From Cristatella mucedo (lineage: Eukaryota > Bryozoa > Phylactolaemata > Cristatellidae): a stretch of 64,000 nucleotides of DNA. Position 1 is the first letter of the stretch, and each line of letters opens with the position of its first letter. Below are positions 34,069-45,612 of this stretch, piece by piece. The stretch is taken from the NCBI GenBank assembly GCA_009760855.2, contig WPIO01000065.1, forward strand, positions 631,001 through 695,000. Direction: 5' to 3'. Made by a program: the position numbers and the translations under genes. The notes beneath the pieces were generated by a model, which worked only from the letters and a program-made list of their open reading frames with translations, was not told the origin of the DNA and ran no database searches.

Positions 34069-35660
34069 AACCACCGCCTAGTCTCCCTTCTACCATTCCT
34101 ATCAAAGACACTGGGACGGGTCGTGGCAGACCAGCTGAACTCATATATCGTAACCTCACACCTTGCTAGTAAGTTCCAGTCTGGCTTTAGAGCTAATCAC
34201 TCCACAGAGTCAGCATTGCTTAGGGTATACAACGACCTACTTAGGAATGCAGACATGGGTAGAGTGTCTCTTCTTGTTTTGCTCGATCTTTCGACAGCTT
34301 TTGATAACATCGATCACAAAGATCTTCTAGAGCGCCTCTCATCTCGTCTGGGCATCCCTGGCACTGTTCTGCAGTGGTTCAGGTCCTATCTCAGTGGGAG
34401 ACTCCAGAGTATTGATGTGAATGGACAAAGATCATCTGAAGTACCTCTGAAATATGGAGTACCTCAGGGCTCCGTGCTAGGTCCAGTTCTTTTCACGGTT
34501 TATGCTCTCCCTCTTGCCGATGTGATTGCCAAGCACAATCTAGGCTTTCACTTCTTTGCGGATGACACTCAGTTGTACCTTTGCTGTGATCCCTCCCAGC
34601 CTTCGAGCACTTCAAATTCTCTAAACTCACTTGCTGCATGCATTGATGACATCCACACATGGATGGAAGCAAATTTCCTAAAACTAAACGATGACAAAAC
34701 TAACTTACTAGTTATGGGCAAACCCAGTGTGATTCAAAGATTGGAAAGGCTGTCTCTCAAAATTGGCTCAGCCAGGATATTTCCTGTCGAATCAGCTCGA
34801 AATCTAGGTGTCATATTCTAAAGCGACCTCTCGTTGGACGACCATATCAGCTCCAAGTCAAATCTGCCTATTTTCAGCTTCATAAATTGCTAAAATTCGG
34901 GCTTGTTTAGATAAGGATACCACGTCCAAGTTGGTCCATGCATTCGTGACATCTCGTCTCGACTTCTGCAACTCACTGCTTACTGGCCTCCCAGCATGTA
35001 TGATCAGGCGATTGCAGCTGGTGCAAAACTCTGCAGCTAGGCTTGTCTGTCGTGAGCGTCGCAGTTGCCACATTACTCCACTTCTCGCCAACCTGCACTG
35101 GCTACCAGTCATGCAACGGATTGACTTCAAGGTTTTGTCGCTCACTTTTAGGTCCCTTCATTCTTTGGCTCCAGCCTATCTCTCCGACATACTCCTCCAT
35201 CAGGCCAAGCATCGTACCACCCGCTTTTCGGAATCCAACAGTCTAGAAATACCTCGTACAAACCTTAAATCCTTTGGAGACCGTGCATTTAGTTCGTATG
35301 CTCGCAAAGCCTGGAACTCCCTCCCGACCTGCGTCAGAACATCCCCTGACCTGACCACATATAAAAGGAACTTAAAAACACAGCTATTTAGGACAGCATT
35401 TAGTGGGTCCCTGTGATTCGTCCTTCACGTGCTCATGCGTGCTGACACTGTGCATACTGCCACTAACCACATTTGCATGCTGACCCTGTGCATGTCACCC
35501 CTAACCATGTTATTCATTTTGTTTGTTTTTCAAGCATGATTTTACTTACCATTCAATTGCATTTCCCTTTGCAGCAAATGTAAAGCGTCTAGAAAGAGAT
35601 CAAGTTCTGTGAGAGCGCTTTATCAAGTACATTATTATTATTATTATTATTATTTTTCAA
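34069..35660 (+). mobile_element. Family A retrotransposon, polymerase half, recent copy
   Basis: An open frame at 34123-34821 covers the reverse-transcriptase fingers and palm (AFDNIDHKDLLERLSSR, GVPQGSVLGPVLF, FHFFADDTQLY). It stops at 34819-34821; a one-base loss near 34854 also shifts the frame. The thumb and C-terminal part is open again at 34931-35416, then 3' UTR, hairpin and (ATT)n tail. The endonuclease half is missing, as expected for 5' truncation. Confidence 0.88.
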
Positions 35661-36680
35661 TAGAGTGCCGAGTCTCGGCCGGCGATTAATCAATCCGAGT
35701 GGCGACGCAAGACCTCGCCGACTCCGTACGCTGGACGCTTTCACTAGGTCTCAGCAGGCCTGAGGCAGTACTTCCGTGCCCCTCCCCCCCCCGTTCCGGG
35801 AGGAGCTCCCCACTGAACTTGTCTGAACTGCTTGGACACGTGCTATCGACGTGCCCCGTTGAGTGATCAAGGATGTTTTAATTAATTACGGTGGATGAAC
35901 GGCCTCATAGCAAGTGCTCGTGTTCATTTCGCTGCGAATATCTTTGGGATTTTCGCTCTATGCCATTACAAATGTTTATGGAACAGCTCGCACCTTGATG
36001 TCCAGATGCTGTGCTGCTATGATTTGATTATTATTTGTCGGGCACGCTTGCTAAACTCGGCACTCGAGCCAAGCTCTTGAATTTTGGAGATCTGCATTTA
36101 TCGCCGCACGTACCATTCTCTGCGACTATTGGTACAGGCTGTAGTCAGAGTATTCTTTGTGTATTCGAGCGGTCGGTGACTCTGGTACTAACTTGCTGCT
36201 GTTGTTGCAAATCTTCTTGAGGCACCACGAAGCGAAAATACCGGTTTGAGCTGGTCTGCTCGATGCCGGATTTGTCTGATATGCGAAAAAAGGCGCAAGG
36301 GTTTTATATTGCAGTAAGCTTCGAGCTGTTGCAATCTGGCTCGACCACTTGTCTAGACAGGACAACGATTTGCATTATGCAAGCCGCGATTCTTTTTGCT
36401 GAAATAGCGTCGTTCGATTCTGCATCGGGTGAGCTTGTAGAAGCCAGCTCTCGGATTTAGCTTTGTTGAGAAACGCTCCTACTAGAACTGCTCATGTTTA
36501 CGTTTTTTCGAGTTGTTTTGTTGGCTCTGTAGAAGCCCGTTCGATATGATATACGATGGTGGTCGTTTTACTTTGCTCGTCTTACATACAGTTGGGTTGA
36601 TACTGAGCCCGGATCGCATATCTTTGTCTTTATACGGGTCAGGAAATTAATCCTTTATCCGTGCTTGTGGATCAAGTTGA
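35661..36680. other. No recognisable content
   Basis: Short open frames on both strands, none recognised. A C-run of about 10 lies near 35785. Confidence 0.4.
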
Positions 36681-36836
36681 GGTGAGGAGGTAAGGAGTTA
36701 AGGTGCTCGCTCTTCACGATGGAGGTCATAGGTTCGATTCATGCACTGGGCAATCCTGTACTTTTAAATACAAGCGGCGGTGACAGCTGTTAACGCTCGT
36801 CTGCCACTACAAATAAGGCTGTTATATCAGTTATAA
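36681..36836 (+). repeat. tRNA-derived SINE copy 5
   Basis: Box-A-like AAGGAGTTAAGGTGCTCGC, box-B-like AGGTTCGATTC, body GGGCAATCCTGTA and ACAAGCGGCGGTGACAGC. Its head is closer to copy 1 and to 2957-3046 than to copies 2-4, so at least two subfamilies exist. Confidence 0.75.
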
Positions 36837-38166
36837 TTATCAAGCCTGGTTTTTAGTAGCTCATATTTAGTTGCTGATATTGTGGTCGCAGGATATTTTC
36901 TTCGTGGGTACGAGGACATCAAGTCTTGATGAGAGCTCTCATTGAGTGACTGTCATACAGTTTCTCATGCCTGTTAAAATACTACCCTTCGGATCACCAA
37001 CAAAATCACGAAAGACAAATTTTCGCCGACAAATTCACTCTAGATCATTGTGCTACGAACGAATTACTAGCTAATAATCGAAAAATTCGCACCGACAAAT
37101 GCTCGCCGATAAAATCGCTAAAAAATATATTGGGCAATATTAAATTTAGTCATAATAGTAGGCAATTATGAAAATTTAGTAAATACTTCTGAATAACAAA
37201 AATCCTCAATTCTCTTCGTTTATTAGGAAATTTATATTAAATACTTTTTCTAGGAAGATCCAGAATCCAGAAACGGAAGCGAGCGAACGGTGGGTATGTA
37301 ACGATCCGGGCATTCCGGTGCGGCTGTGGAGCGAGGAGTTAGGAGTAAACGGTGCACGAGGCCACCAGAAGATATATCTTATATAACACCGTGCCACTTA
37401 AGCCATGGAAATTATTAAGTCTCAGAAAGGAAGAGAGCAAATACTGTACGAAGGATATCGATATCGCTGCGACAACCTGAATCAAGACTGATTGTCTTGA
37501 TGGAGATGTAAAAAACGAGAATGTGCCTTTAGATTAAGAAGAATGCAGACGGGACTCGGCACAGAAGTAATGAGCACATGCACGCTCCAGGCACTGCTAA
37601 GAACAAAAGTGAATTTAACACTATACGAGAAAGTGCTGCAAATGGAGTGGACAAATCTCGTCAGATTATTGTCAACCTATCTGTAATATTACTGAAAGCT
37701 GCACAGCACATGCCGACGTATTCTGCAAGTTAAAGGAATATCAAGCGGAAACAAAATAGGTACGGTGTCGATAACGCCAAGCCCCACCCTGTTCAAGGCA
37801 TAATTCTTTTGGATACTCTAAAAATAACATTAAGCTGCGAAATCTTTTGGGATTTGGATGATCAAAACACCAACAGGTGTTCATGTTTTCCATTTCAGCA
37901 GATCAGCAGTTTTTCAAGCAATAGTTGCATTTGTTTATGGATAGTACGTTCAAGATGACTTATGAGTATTTCTACACATATTTGCCATTCATGCTTTGAC
38001 TGACAATTGGTTGATTCTAATATTTTAGCTCATGACAACTTTAACACAGGTTAACTAGGAGCAGATTTGCGACTGAAAGTGTGTGCGTCCTGTGAAGGTA
38101 AATCAGAGTTTGAGTCCTGACCGTCCCCTAAGCGAAATCGTACAGAGAGTTCAAAGGTAGATCTAC
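36837..38166. other. A/T-rich, no recognisable content
   Basis: No open frame with a recognisable domain. At about 38085-38125 a GAGTTTGAGTCCTG motif loosely resembles a SINE box B, too weak to call. Confidence 0.4.
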
Positions 38167-38478
38167 CTAAATAAACAGGTATATATAACTATTTGATCCA
38201 TTGAAGATCCCGGAACTGAAGGCAATAATTGCTTCGAAAGCTTCATACGACTCAACGTTATTTCGTCCAAAGAGCTTCAAAAAGCTCTCAATTCCAAATA
38301 AGAACCTGTGGTTTTCACCCGCCATCGTAGACGGGCTAATCATTGGATAGCAATGGATTCGGAGCAAACAGAGAAAAGCTACCTGAGTGTATAGGTAACA
38401 ACTCCAGACAAGAACACAAAAAACTATAACAGTGCAGCCAATCAGCATCGAAAACCCGGAACACGGCCGGAACGCCCT
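38167..38478 (-). pseudogene. Possible 3' fragment of a second GPCR-like gene
   Basis: The frame opens after a stop near 38479 and runs to 38167. It holds one long hydrophobic span (IGCTVIVFCVLVWSCYLY and following) and, near its end, AIIAFSSGIFNGSNSYIYLF. That resembles TM7 of class-A receptors with NSxIY in place of NPxxY. No upstream TM1-TM5 was found in any frame, and the resemblance is by eye only; a chance frame in A/T-rich DNA is possible. Confidence 0.28.
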
Positions 38479-38599
38479 CTATGATCAACTCTATCAAACT
38501 ACTACTTCACGCGTTTGTGACGTTGCTTATGAATGTATTTCTCTTTATTCATGACTGCCGGCCAGTGCCCTTGATCGTCTGCAAATGACGCAAAACTCA

Positions 38600-39240
38600 C
38601 CAGCTCCTCTGGTCTGTTCTCAAAAGCAAAGCTCCCACACCACACGTCTCTTTTCGCTTCTTCCCCGACTACCTATCAAGCATTTAATCGATTTCATGTT
38701 GCTCCAGCCTGCCAATCTACCAGTCTGACCTCATTTCACTTCCACTTTGTTCTCGAACCACCTCCTCGGCATCTAGTCGTCTCTCCATCCCTTGCAATAC
38801 ATCAAGATATAATTGACTGTAAATGCAATGGAGTTGGCTCGAATGAGCCAAACTACGGTACTTCAAAAACTGCCAAAGTCACTACCTGCAATGACCTTGC
38901 CTCGTATAGGTCTCGGCTGAAGACGCATCCGCTCCGGTCAGTCTTTTCTTCGTCCAAGTGAATCTGTCTTCCTTTATCCAGTGCGCTTTGCGTGCTTACC
39001 TGCACATGATTCAATGCATGTCACTTGCGGGAAAGGTTATACTGAACGGTTGCCATGAGTGTCTTAGCATCTGGCACATGCATGGTACTACTTTGCTTTT
39101 GTATGATAAATACTTGTCGTGCTACTAGTTTTGAGTTATTGCTTCTGCACTAATGATTTTCTAGGCACCTGAATAGAGATTTAGTTCTATTTGGGCCCTT
39201 TCAAAACGAGTTATTGCTGTTATCATTATTACTAGCTTAT
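38600..39240 (+). mobile_element. Family C L2-like 3' fragment
   Basis: Decayed reverse-transcriptase C-terminus (TYISDLISLPLLSR-like), 3' UTR, and a terminal hairpin (CTAGGCACCTGAATAGAG...TTGGGCCCTTT) of the same design as family A but different sequence, then an ATT-like tail. Confidence 0.6.
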
Positions 39241-39314
39241 GCTCCTAAATGATCAACGGAAATTTCAGTTTTGCATTATCATGCGGGCCTGAGTGTCCGG
39301 CGACCTCATGAGGA

Positions 39315-40645
39315 GAATAATAATAATTTATTTGATATAGCGCCTTCAGAGAACTGAATCTTTTTCTATCCACTTTACATTTGCTTCAAAGAAAGCACGG
39401 TCGAATGGTTGGTGGTAGCAAGCTCAATAGACAACAAGAATGACCCAGTTAGTAGCAGCATGCACAGTGTCACCACTCATAAGAACATAAATATCGAATC
39501 TAAGGGTTTTGGGTTTTATAACCCTTTAATAATCTCACTAAATGTTGTGATAAATAGATGCGTTTTACCTTTTTAAATGTGGTCATTAATATGATCATTA
39601 TAAGTCATGAGATTTCGTGAAGCAATTTGGGAGTGAGCTCCAGGCTTGGGGAGCGTACGAACTAAAGGCACGGTCTCCAAAGGATTTGAGGTTTGTACGA
39701 GCTATAGGTAAACGGTCGGATTTCGAAAAGCGGTTGGTACAATGCTTAACCTATTGGAGGAACAGATCTAATAGGCACACTGGAATCAAAAAATAAAGAG
39801 ACGAACAAGTGTGTGATTAAACCTTGAATTCACTGCATCGCTTCGCTGGGAGCCAGTGGAGGTCGGCGAAAATTGGGTTGTGTAGCAAGTGCGACGCTCA
39901 CGACACAAGCCTAGCTGCAGAGCTTTGCACCAACTGTAAGCGCCTGATTGCACATGGCGGTAAACCAGCAAGTAGTGAGTTGCAAAACTCAATAAGGGAT
40001 GTCAAAAATGCATGGTCTAATTGACATGTGGTATCCCTGTCTAAAAAAATCCGAATTTTAGCAATTTTATGCAGCTGAAAGTAGGCGGACTTGATGCGGA
40101 GCTGGTATGGTCGTCTAATGAAAGGTCATTTTGGAACATGACACCTAGATTTCGTGCAGATTCAACAGGAGATATGCTGACAGAGCCGATTTCGAGTGTT
40201 AACTTCTCAAATTTCTGGATCACACTTGGTTTTCCCATAACTAGTAAGTTGGTTTTTATCGTTATTCAATTTGAGAAAGTCTGATGCAATCCATGTGCCG
40301 ATGTAATCAATACATGCTGCAAGCGAGTTGAGAGAATTCGACTTACTGGAGAACTGGGATATATCAAAGCAAAGAACAACAACTGAGTGTCATCTGCAGA
40401 GATGTGAAAGCATAGATTGTGCCTAGCCATCACGACGGCAATAGGAGAGAAGAAACCGTGAAAATAACGGGACCAAGCGTAGCCCCGAGGTACCCACATT
40501 TAGAAGGTTTCTCGGATGCTCTTTGTCCGTTCACGTCAGTACTGTGGAGTCTCCTGCTGAGACATGACTTAAACTATTGCAGTGCAGTACCAGTGATGCC
40601 TAGCGGAAATTAGAGGCGCTCAACAAGGATTTGCATTTTGATAGT
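39315..40645 (-). mobile_element. Family A retrotransposon, degraded polymerase half
   Basis: ATT tail and hairpin at 39318-39370, 3' UTR, then reverse transcriptase with many stops; FHISADDTQL (about 40400) marks the catalytic region and MWVPRGYAWSR the decayed GVPQGS region. Confidence 0.8.
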
Positions 40646-40784
40646 ATCAAAAGCTGCCGAAATATCGTGCAAAACAAGCGGAGACACTATACCTAAGTCT
40701 GCATGCCAAAATAAGTCACTATACCCCAAAGAAATGCCGACTCTGCGATACCTAGTGATCAGCTTAGTGATTAGCCCAGCCAAA

Positions 40785-41140
40785 CTGGCGAACCAGGCCT
40801 ACTGTCAGGAAATAACTTCATACCACGGCCTGGATCGTGAAGTGTTCACATCTTACCTCCAGAGTCTCTTTCTGCTTTTGACCTCGTCATAAGTGAGGTA
40901 TTTGCCGTGCTTTGACAGCACGAAGCTCCAGCGGCTCCTTCAGTTTCTTCTTATTGTAGGGTTTGTCCTAGTTGTTTGACGTTTCTGTTGAGCTTCAGAG
41001 CTGAGTGGCGCAAAAGTTGTTTTGCTGCTTGCTTTTCTCTTTGTTGTCTTCGCTAGGTGTTGATATGCTGTCTGCGATAGGCTGATATTCCGCTAGCTTT
41101 GCTCCTCTGTGTTCCCAATTCCTCGCTGAGAAAACTAGCC
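40785..41140 (-). repeat. Unclassified interspersed repeat R3, copy 3
   Basis: Minus-strand copy: CAGCACGAAGCTCCAGCGGC on the plus strand answers the GCCGCGGGAGCTTCGTGCTG block, and GGCCTACTGTCAGG answers the 3' block. Confidence 0.6.
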
Positions 41141-42862
41141 GCTCCACAATGGCGGGCAGAAGGTTCACGTGTCGGCACGTTAAACCTGCACCACATTAGC
41201 CACGCCTCCTCGGAGCTCCTGCTCCCTTACGAGCTTTGCGCTTGTGGCGCCGGCGTTTCGTTCTGGAGCCGCTAAGGCGGGTTCGCATCACTTGGTGTCG
41301 GAAGTATTGTGCAATTGGAGAGGACCATTTACCGTAATCACACGATAATCTCATTGCGTGTGCCAATATTGCTAAGCATTTTACCAAAGCATTCCTTTCC
41401 ATCTGGATAGCTATAAAGCAATCGCCGTCGTCGTAAGAAATGAGTGATCATAAGATGAATTCTCGCAATGCGAAGAAAATTCAATTGTCAGAAAAATCCA
41501 CTACCTAGCGGCTGCTAATTAAGCGGTATAACGTTAAAAAACCAAAACTAATAGCAGATCAATACAGTGATGAACTTTAGTGAATCGTGGGAAAGTGCCT
41601 ACGTGCATTACTTTGGGAATCAGATTAAGTGGTTTGGCATCTGATTCGATGATGAGGTCCAGTTTTTTGAGAATCGTTGCTCTGGGTTCAGATCCACAAT
41701 ATTGGAAGCAATGAACAGCAATATTAGAGCTTAAACCTAGATATAGCCTACACCCCCACTAATAGGAATGCTGAGATTCCTCAGAATCATGAACGTAAGA
41801 GTGCTTATGACGGCAGCAGAAATTGAACTAAAATGGATAATCGTGAAAAATAAAACATTCCAGAGCGGTGAGTTGACCTGTGTGGCTAGGGTTTAGCCAC
41901 TTATTCAAGTTCAAGTGGGAAAATCAGGAAACTATATAAAAGGCTTGGGAAAATATATTTTACGGTTTTGTGCGATATCGTGCAATTGGATGCCCGTAAC
42001 ATGCAAGTCTGAGGTGCCTTTGTCTTGAACAAAGATGTGATTATTGTTCTCACTCTGCCAGTTATATCTACTTTATAACCTGGGAGTATTGTAAGAGGCT
42101 TCGAGACTGCTGCTTTGCAAGCTGCTGAGGCTATGGACAGCTTCAATGATGCTAGAAAAGCTACTTTAATGCTCTGTGATAGTGCTGGTAATCGTCTGTG
42201 CTACGAGTCATGTGGCAGTCTCATGACTCTTGCATAACTGCTCGATGAGGATTGTTGTATCTCCGCTTTGTAATCCATCTCTATTCAAATGGCTGTGGCC
42301 CATAAAACCACAGCAGCGCCATAAAGTAGCCGCAGCGGCAATAACCAGGCCATTAATTAGCCACAAACTCGATCTCTACGCTATAAACACTACTAACTTA
42401 TGCACTAGGAATAGCACAGAAATAAACTAACCGCGTGGATATGTTGTCAGCTGAGATTTGCTAGATGTTTGCAGTCATACCGGTCGTACAGGATTTCCAA
42501 GTGAATACGAAGCAGACAAGAATCGATTGGTAGACGATGTCAGCGATGGACGCGATACGTTTCATCTGCAATCGTTTGTACAAAGGTGTAAAGAGATTTG
42601 CTCCTGTTTAAGTTTTGAGCGAGATCGCTTCAGGTATGTTATGAAATAGGGCTCCACCCAAGTGAAGTGCTAATAACCTAAGCGACCAAGACTCATGGAC
42701 ACATCTTGAAGCCCAGCTCAATTCTGTGACGGCTGGGTTGTAGGATATTTCCTCCTGGACTCCCCCCCCCCCGATATCTCCCCTCTGGTGGACCCTAGAA
42801 AATTCCACCACACATCCCCCGTTAAACATTTCCTCCTTGAGTTGATGAATGTATAACTAAAA
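41141..42862. other. No recognisable content; C-run near 42767
   Basis: No coding frame recognised. A 12-base C-run lies at about 42765-42777. GGGTTCAGATCC near 41693 resembles a tRNA box B but lacks a partner box A. Confidence 0.4.
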
Positions 42863-42952
42863 TACAGATATATATATATACTTATACATATACATTTACA
42901 TATACATACATACATACATACATACATAAATATATACGTACATACATATATG
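42863..42952. repeat. Microsatellite, AT and CATA repeats
   Basis: (AT)n then (CATA)n, partly interrupted. Confidence 0.9.
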
Positions 42953-43319
42953 ATAAAATTAAGTTCTCGCTTTATTAAAATAAAATCAACTCCGTATAGT
43001 TAGAACAATGAATGGATTGGAAGGATGGTTTCTAATGGAGCCAGCGGCGGCGGCGGTTGCAGCGACTGCGGCAGCGGTGAGCTATACAGTTCGGTCCCGC
43101 GGGAGTTCGGTCCCGCTCGACGCCGCCAGGCTCTTGTTCGTACCCGTCAAAGCGGTCGCGTGCTACAGCGTGCTGCGCGTTCCTGCAAATGAGCGCTAAG
43201 CCGCCGAGGTCTGCTGAGTAAAAACTCGAGCTCGAGAGATCTAGTCACGCCCTAAAACCCACTAATCAAATTTCGGAATAGGAGCAAGGGTGAATTTAGG
43301 CGGCGGACGTGAACCCGCC

Positions 43320-44635
43320 TCAAAACCAAAACCCAAAACACTAAACACTAAACCCTAAACGCTAAACCCCAAACCACCAAAACCCTAAGCAATAAACTCT
43401 AAACCCTAAACCATAAATTCTAAAAACCTAAACCCTAAACCCTAAAACCTAAAACCTAAAATCTAAACCCTAAAACCCTAAACCTCAAACACTAAAAATC
43501 GTAAAAACCCTGAAAATCATCAAAAACCTAAAGATCGTAAACACCCTGAACGCCCCGAACGCCCCGGACGCCCCAGACGCCCTCGGAGCCCCCCCCCGGA
43601 CGCCCCCGGATGCCCCCGGACGCCCCCGGACGCCCCTGGACGCCCCCGGACGCCCCCGGACGCCCCCGGACGCCATCAGACGCCCCCGGACGCCCCCGGA
43701 CGCCATCGGACGCCCCCGGACGCCACCGGACGCCCCGGACGCCCCCTGGACGCCCCCGGACGCCCCCGGACGCCCCCGGACGCCCCCGGACGCCCCCCCG
43801 GACGCCCCCCCCCCGGACGCCCCCCGGACGCCCCCCGGACGCCCCCCGGACGCCCCCCGGACGCCCCCCGGACGCCCCCCGGACGCCCCCACCCCCCCGG
43901 ACGCCCCCAACACCCTCAACACCCCCAACACCCTCAACACCCCCAACACCCTCAGCACCCTCTACACCCCCAACACCCCAAACACCCTCAACACCCCCAA
44001 CACCCCAAACACCCTCATCACCCCAACACCTTTGACACCCACATCACCCCAAGCACCCTCATCACCCCCAACACCTTCGACACCCACATCACCCCAAACA
44101 CCCTCATCACCCCCAACACCCCCAACAGACTCAACACCCCCAACACCCTCAACACCCCCAACACCCTCAACACCCTCAACACCCCCAACACCCCAAACAC
44201 CCTCAACACCCCAACACCCCAAGCACCCTCATCACCCCCAACACCTTCGACACCCACATCACCCCAAGCACCCTCATCACCCCCAACACCTTCGACACCC
44301 ACATCACCCCAAGCACCCTCATCACCCCCAACACCTTCGACACCCACATCACCCCAAACACCCTCATCACCCCCAACACCCCCAACACCCCCAACAGACT
44401 CAACACCCCCAACAGCCTCAACAGCCTCAACAGCCTCAACAGCCTCAACAGCCTCAACAGCCTCAACAGCCTCATCACCCTCATCACCCTCATCACCTCG
44501 AACACCCTGAACACCCTGAACACCCTACCCTAATACACCCTGAACACCCTACCCTAATTACCCTGAACACCCTGAACACCCTACCCTAATAACCCTAATA
44601 ACCCTAAACACTTAACACTAAAACCTAAACCTTAT
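43320..44635. repeat. Telomere-like and 9-bp tandem array with changing unit
   Basis: 43320-43510: degenerate CCCTAAA (TTTAGGG on the other strand). 43540-43905: near-perfect CGGACGCCC units. 43906-44240: CAACACCCY and CATCACCCC units. 44246-44380: a 45-bp higher-order unit (five 9-mers, with TTCGACACC once per unit) about three times. 44410-44472: CAACAGCCT seven times. Then CATCACCCT, GAACACCCT and back to CCCTAATAACCCTAA at 44580-44610. Because the period is a multiple of three, long Pro-, Thr-, Gly- or Val-rich frames open on both strands; these are not genes. Confidence 0.9.
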
Positions 44636-44652
44636 ACCATGCCATTTACTAC

Positions 44653-44673
44653 CCCCCCCCCGGGGGGGGGGTA
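44653..44673. repeat. C-run/G-run perfect palindrome
   Basis: About ten C followed directly by about ten G, flanked by TTACTA and TAAAT. G-runs with AATGTC (44698-44762) follow in three imperfect copies. It can form a GC-only hairpin or G-quadruplex on either strand. Confidence 0.8.
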
Positions 44674-44762
44674 AATATCCTACCTCAGGGGTAAATTTTC
44701 CGGGGGAAGGAATGTCGGGGGGGAAGGGAATGTCCGGATGAAACGTCCAGGGGGAAATGTCC

Positions 44763-45217
44763 GTACCTCGACGGCTGTCATTTATGAAGAGGAACATATG
44801 ATGGCTACAGTGACAGCTACCAAAAAGGCATCTGAAAGATTCTTGGTATTATTTTATTTTAGAGTCTGACGAGGTGGCGAAGCTTGAGGTTGATACATAC
44901 TTTAGTTGATTATTTTACGTTTGTTTTATTATCCAAGTCGAAGAAGGCCTCAATTTATGGAGGGATAGAGAAGAGCATGGGCCCCAAAGTGGTTATACTC
45001 TGACATTGTTGATATTTCTAGGCTTCCTGAATTATAACAATAAATAACTGCATAAGTTATTATTATTTATTATTATTAATAAAGTTTAGAGGGGTTTTAA
45101 AGCCCAATTCAACAGACGATCAGTCTATAGTACGAAAGGTACAGGCCAGTGAAGTTGACACAATGGCTAGTGATATACAGAGATGCCTCCCGGTACTACT
45201 AATATACTGATCTAACG
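44763..45217. other. A/T-rich, no recognisable content
   Basis: An ATT-type microsatellite lies near 45058-45085. Nothing else recognised. Confidence 0.4.
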
Positions 45218-45388
45218 ACGTGAACATATTATTTTCAAGGTGGTTGGTTTTCATGATCTCGGTCGCGAGGTCGTGCGTTCCAATCCTGCGGTAAGCGATC
45301 TCTCACTGCCGCTGGAAGCGGTGGTGCTAGCCAAAAAAGCTCTTCTGTAGCTGTACAAAAGAGGCTGTTAAATTAGCTAGTATTTTTT
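45218..45388 (+). repeat. tRNA-derived SINE copy 6
   Basis: Palindromic GATCTCGGTCGCGAGGTC, box-B-like GTTCCAATCC, body GGAAGCGGTGGTGCTAGCC, and 3' end GAGGCTGTTAAATTAGCTAG. The box A end is eroded. Confidence 0.8.
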
Positions 45389-45612
45389 ATTCCACTCAAG
45401 GTGTCTGCTCTTTACTTCTGCTGTGCTGCCGCATCATGTCGCTCCTGTTCAAGCTTCACCGGCAGCGTATTAAGCAGCGAATCGGTTTCGCAGAATCCTT
45501 TCTCAGGCATACATGTCGCTTCACTCGCTTGCACAGCCCTATCTATCCGACCGCTGTGCTTCTCGAGCTTGTGCACACGCAGCTACTGCTATTAGGCTTC
45601 CTGTAAATAATA
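45389..45612. other. No recognisable content
   Basis: Short stretch between a SINE and a family A tail; a 64-codon frame here (45401-45595) is not recognised. Confidence 0.4.

Noticed and set aside
38085-38165. SINE head near GAGTTTGAGTCCTG
   Set aside because: Only a weak box-B resemblance; the conserved SINE body and 3' end are absent.
43320-43510. Plant or algal contamination, suggested by TTTAGGG-type repeats
   Set aside because: The repeats are degenerate, and flanking sequence a few hundred bases away carries the same SINE and retrotransposon families as the rest of the window. A chimeric assembly still needs long-read exclusion.
43485-44589. Long Pro/Thr/His- and Gly/Val-rich frames on both strands (up to 185 codons)
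   Set aside because: They come from the 9-bp period of the tandem array, which is a multiple of three. No start context, domain or codon signal.
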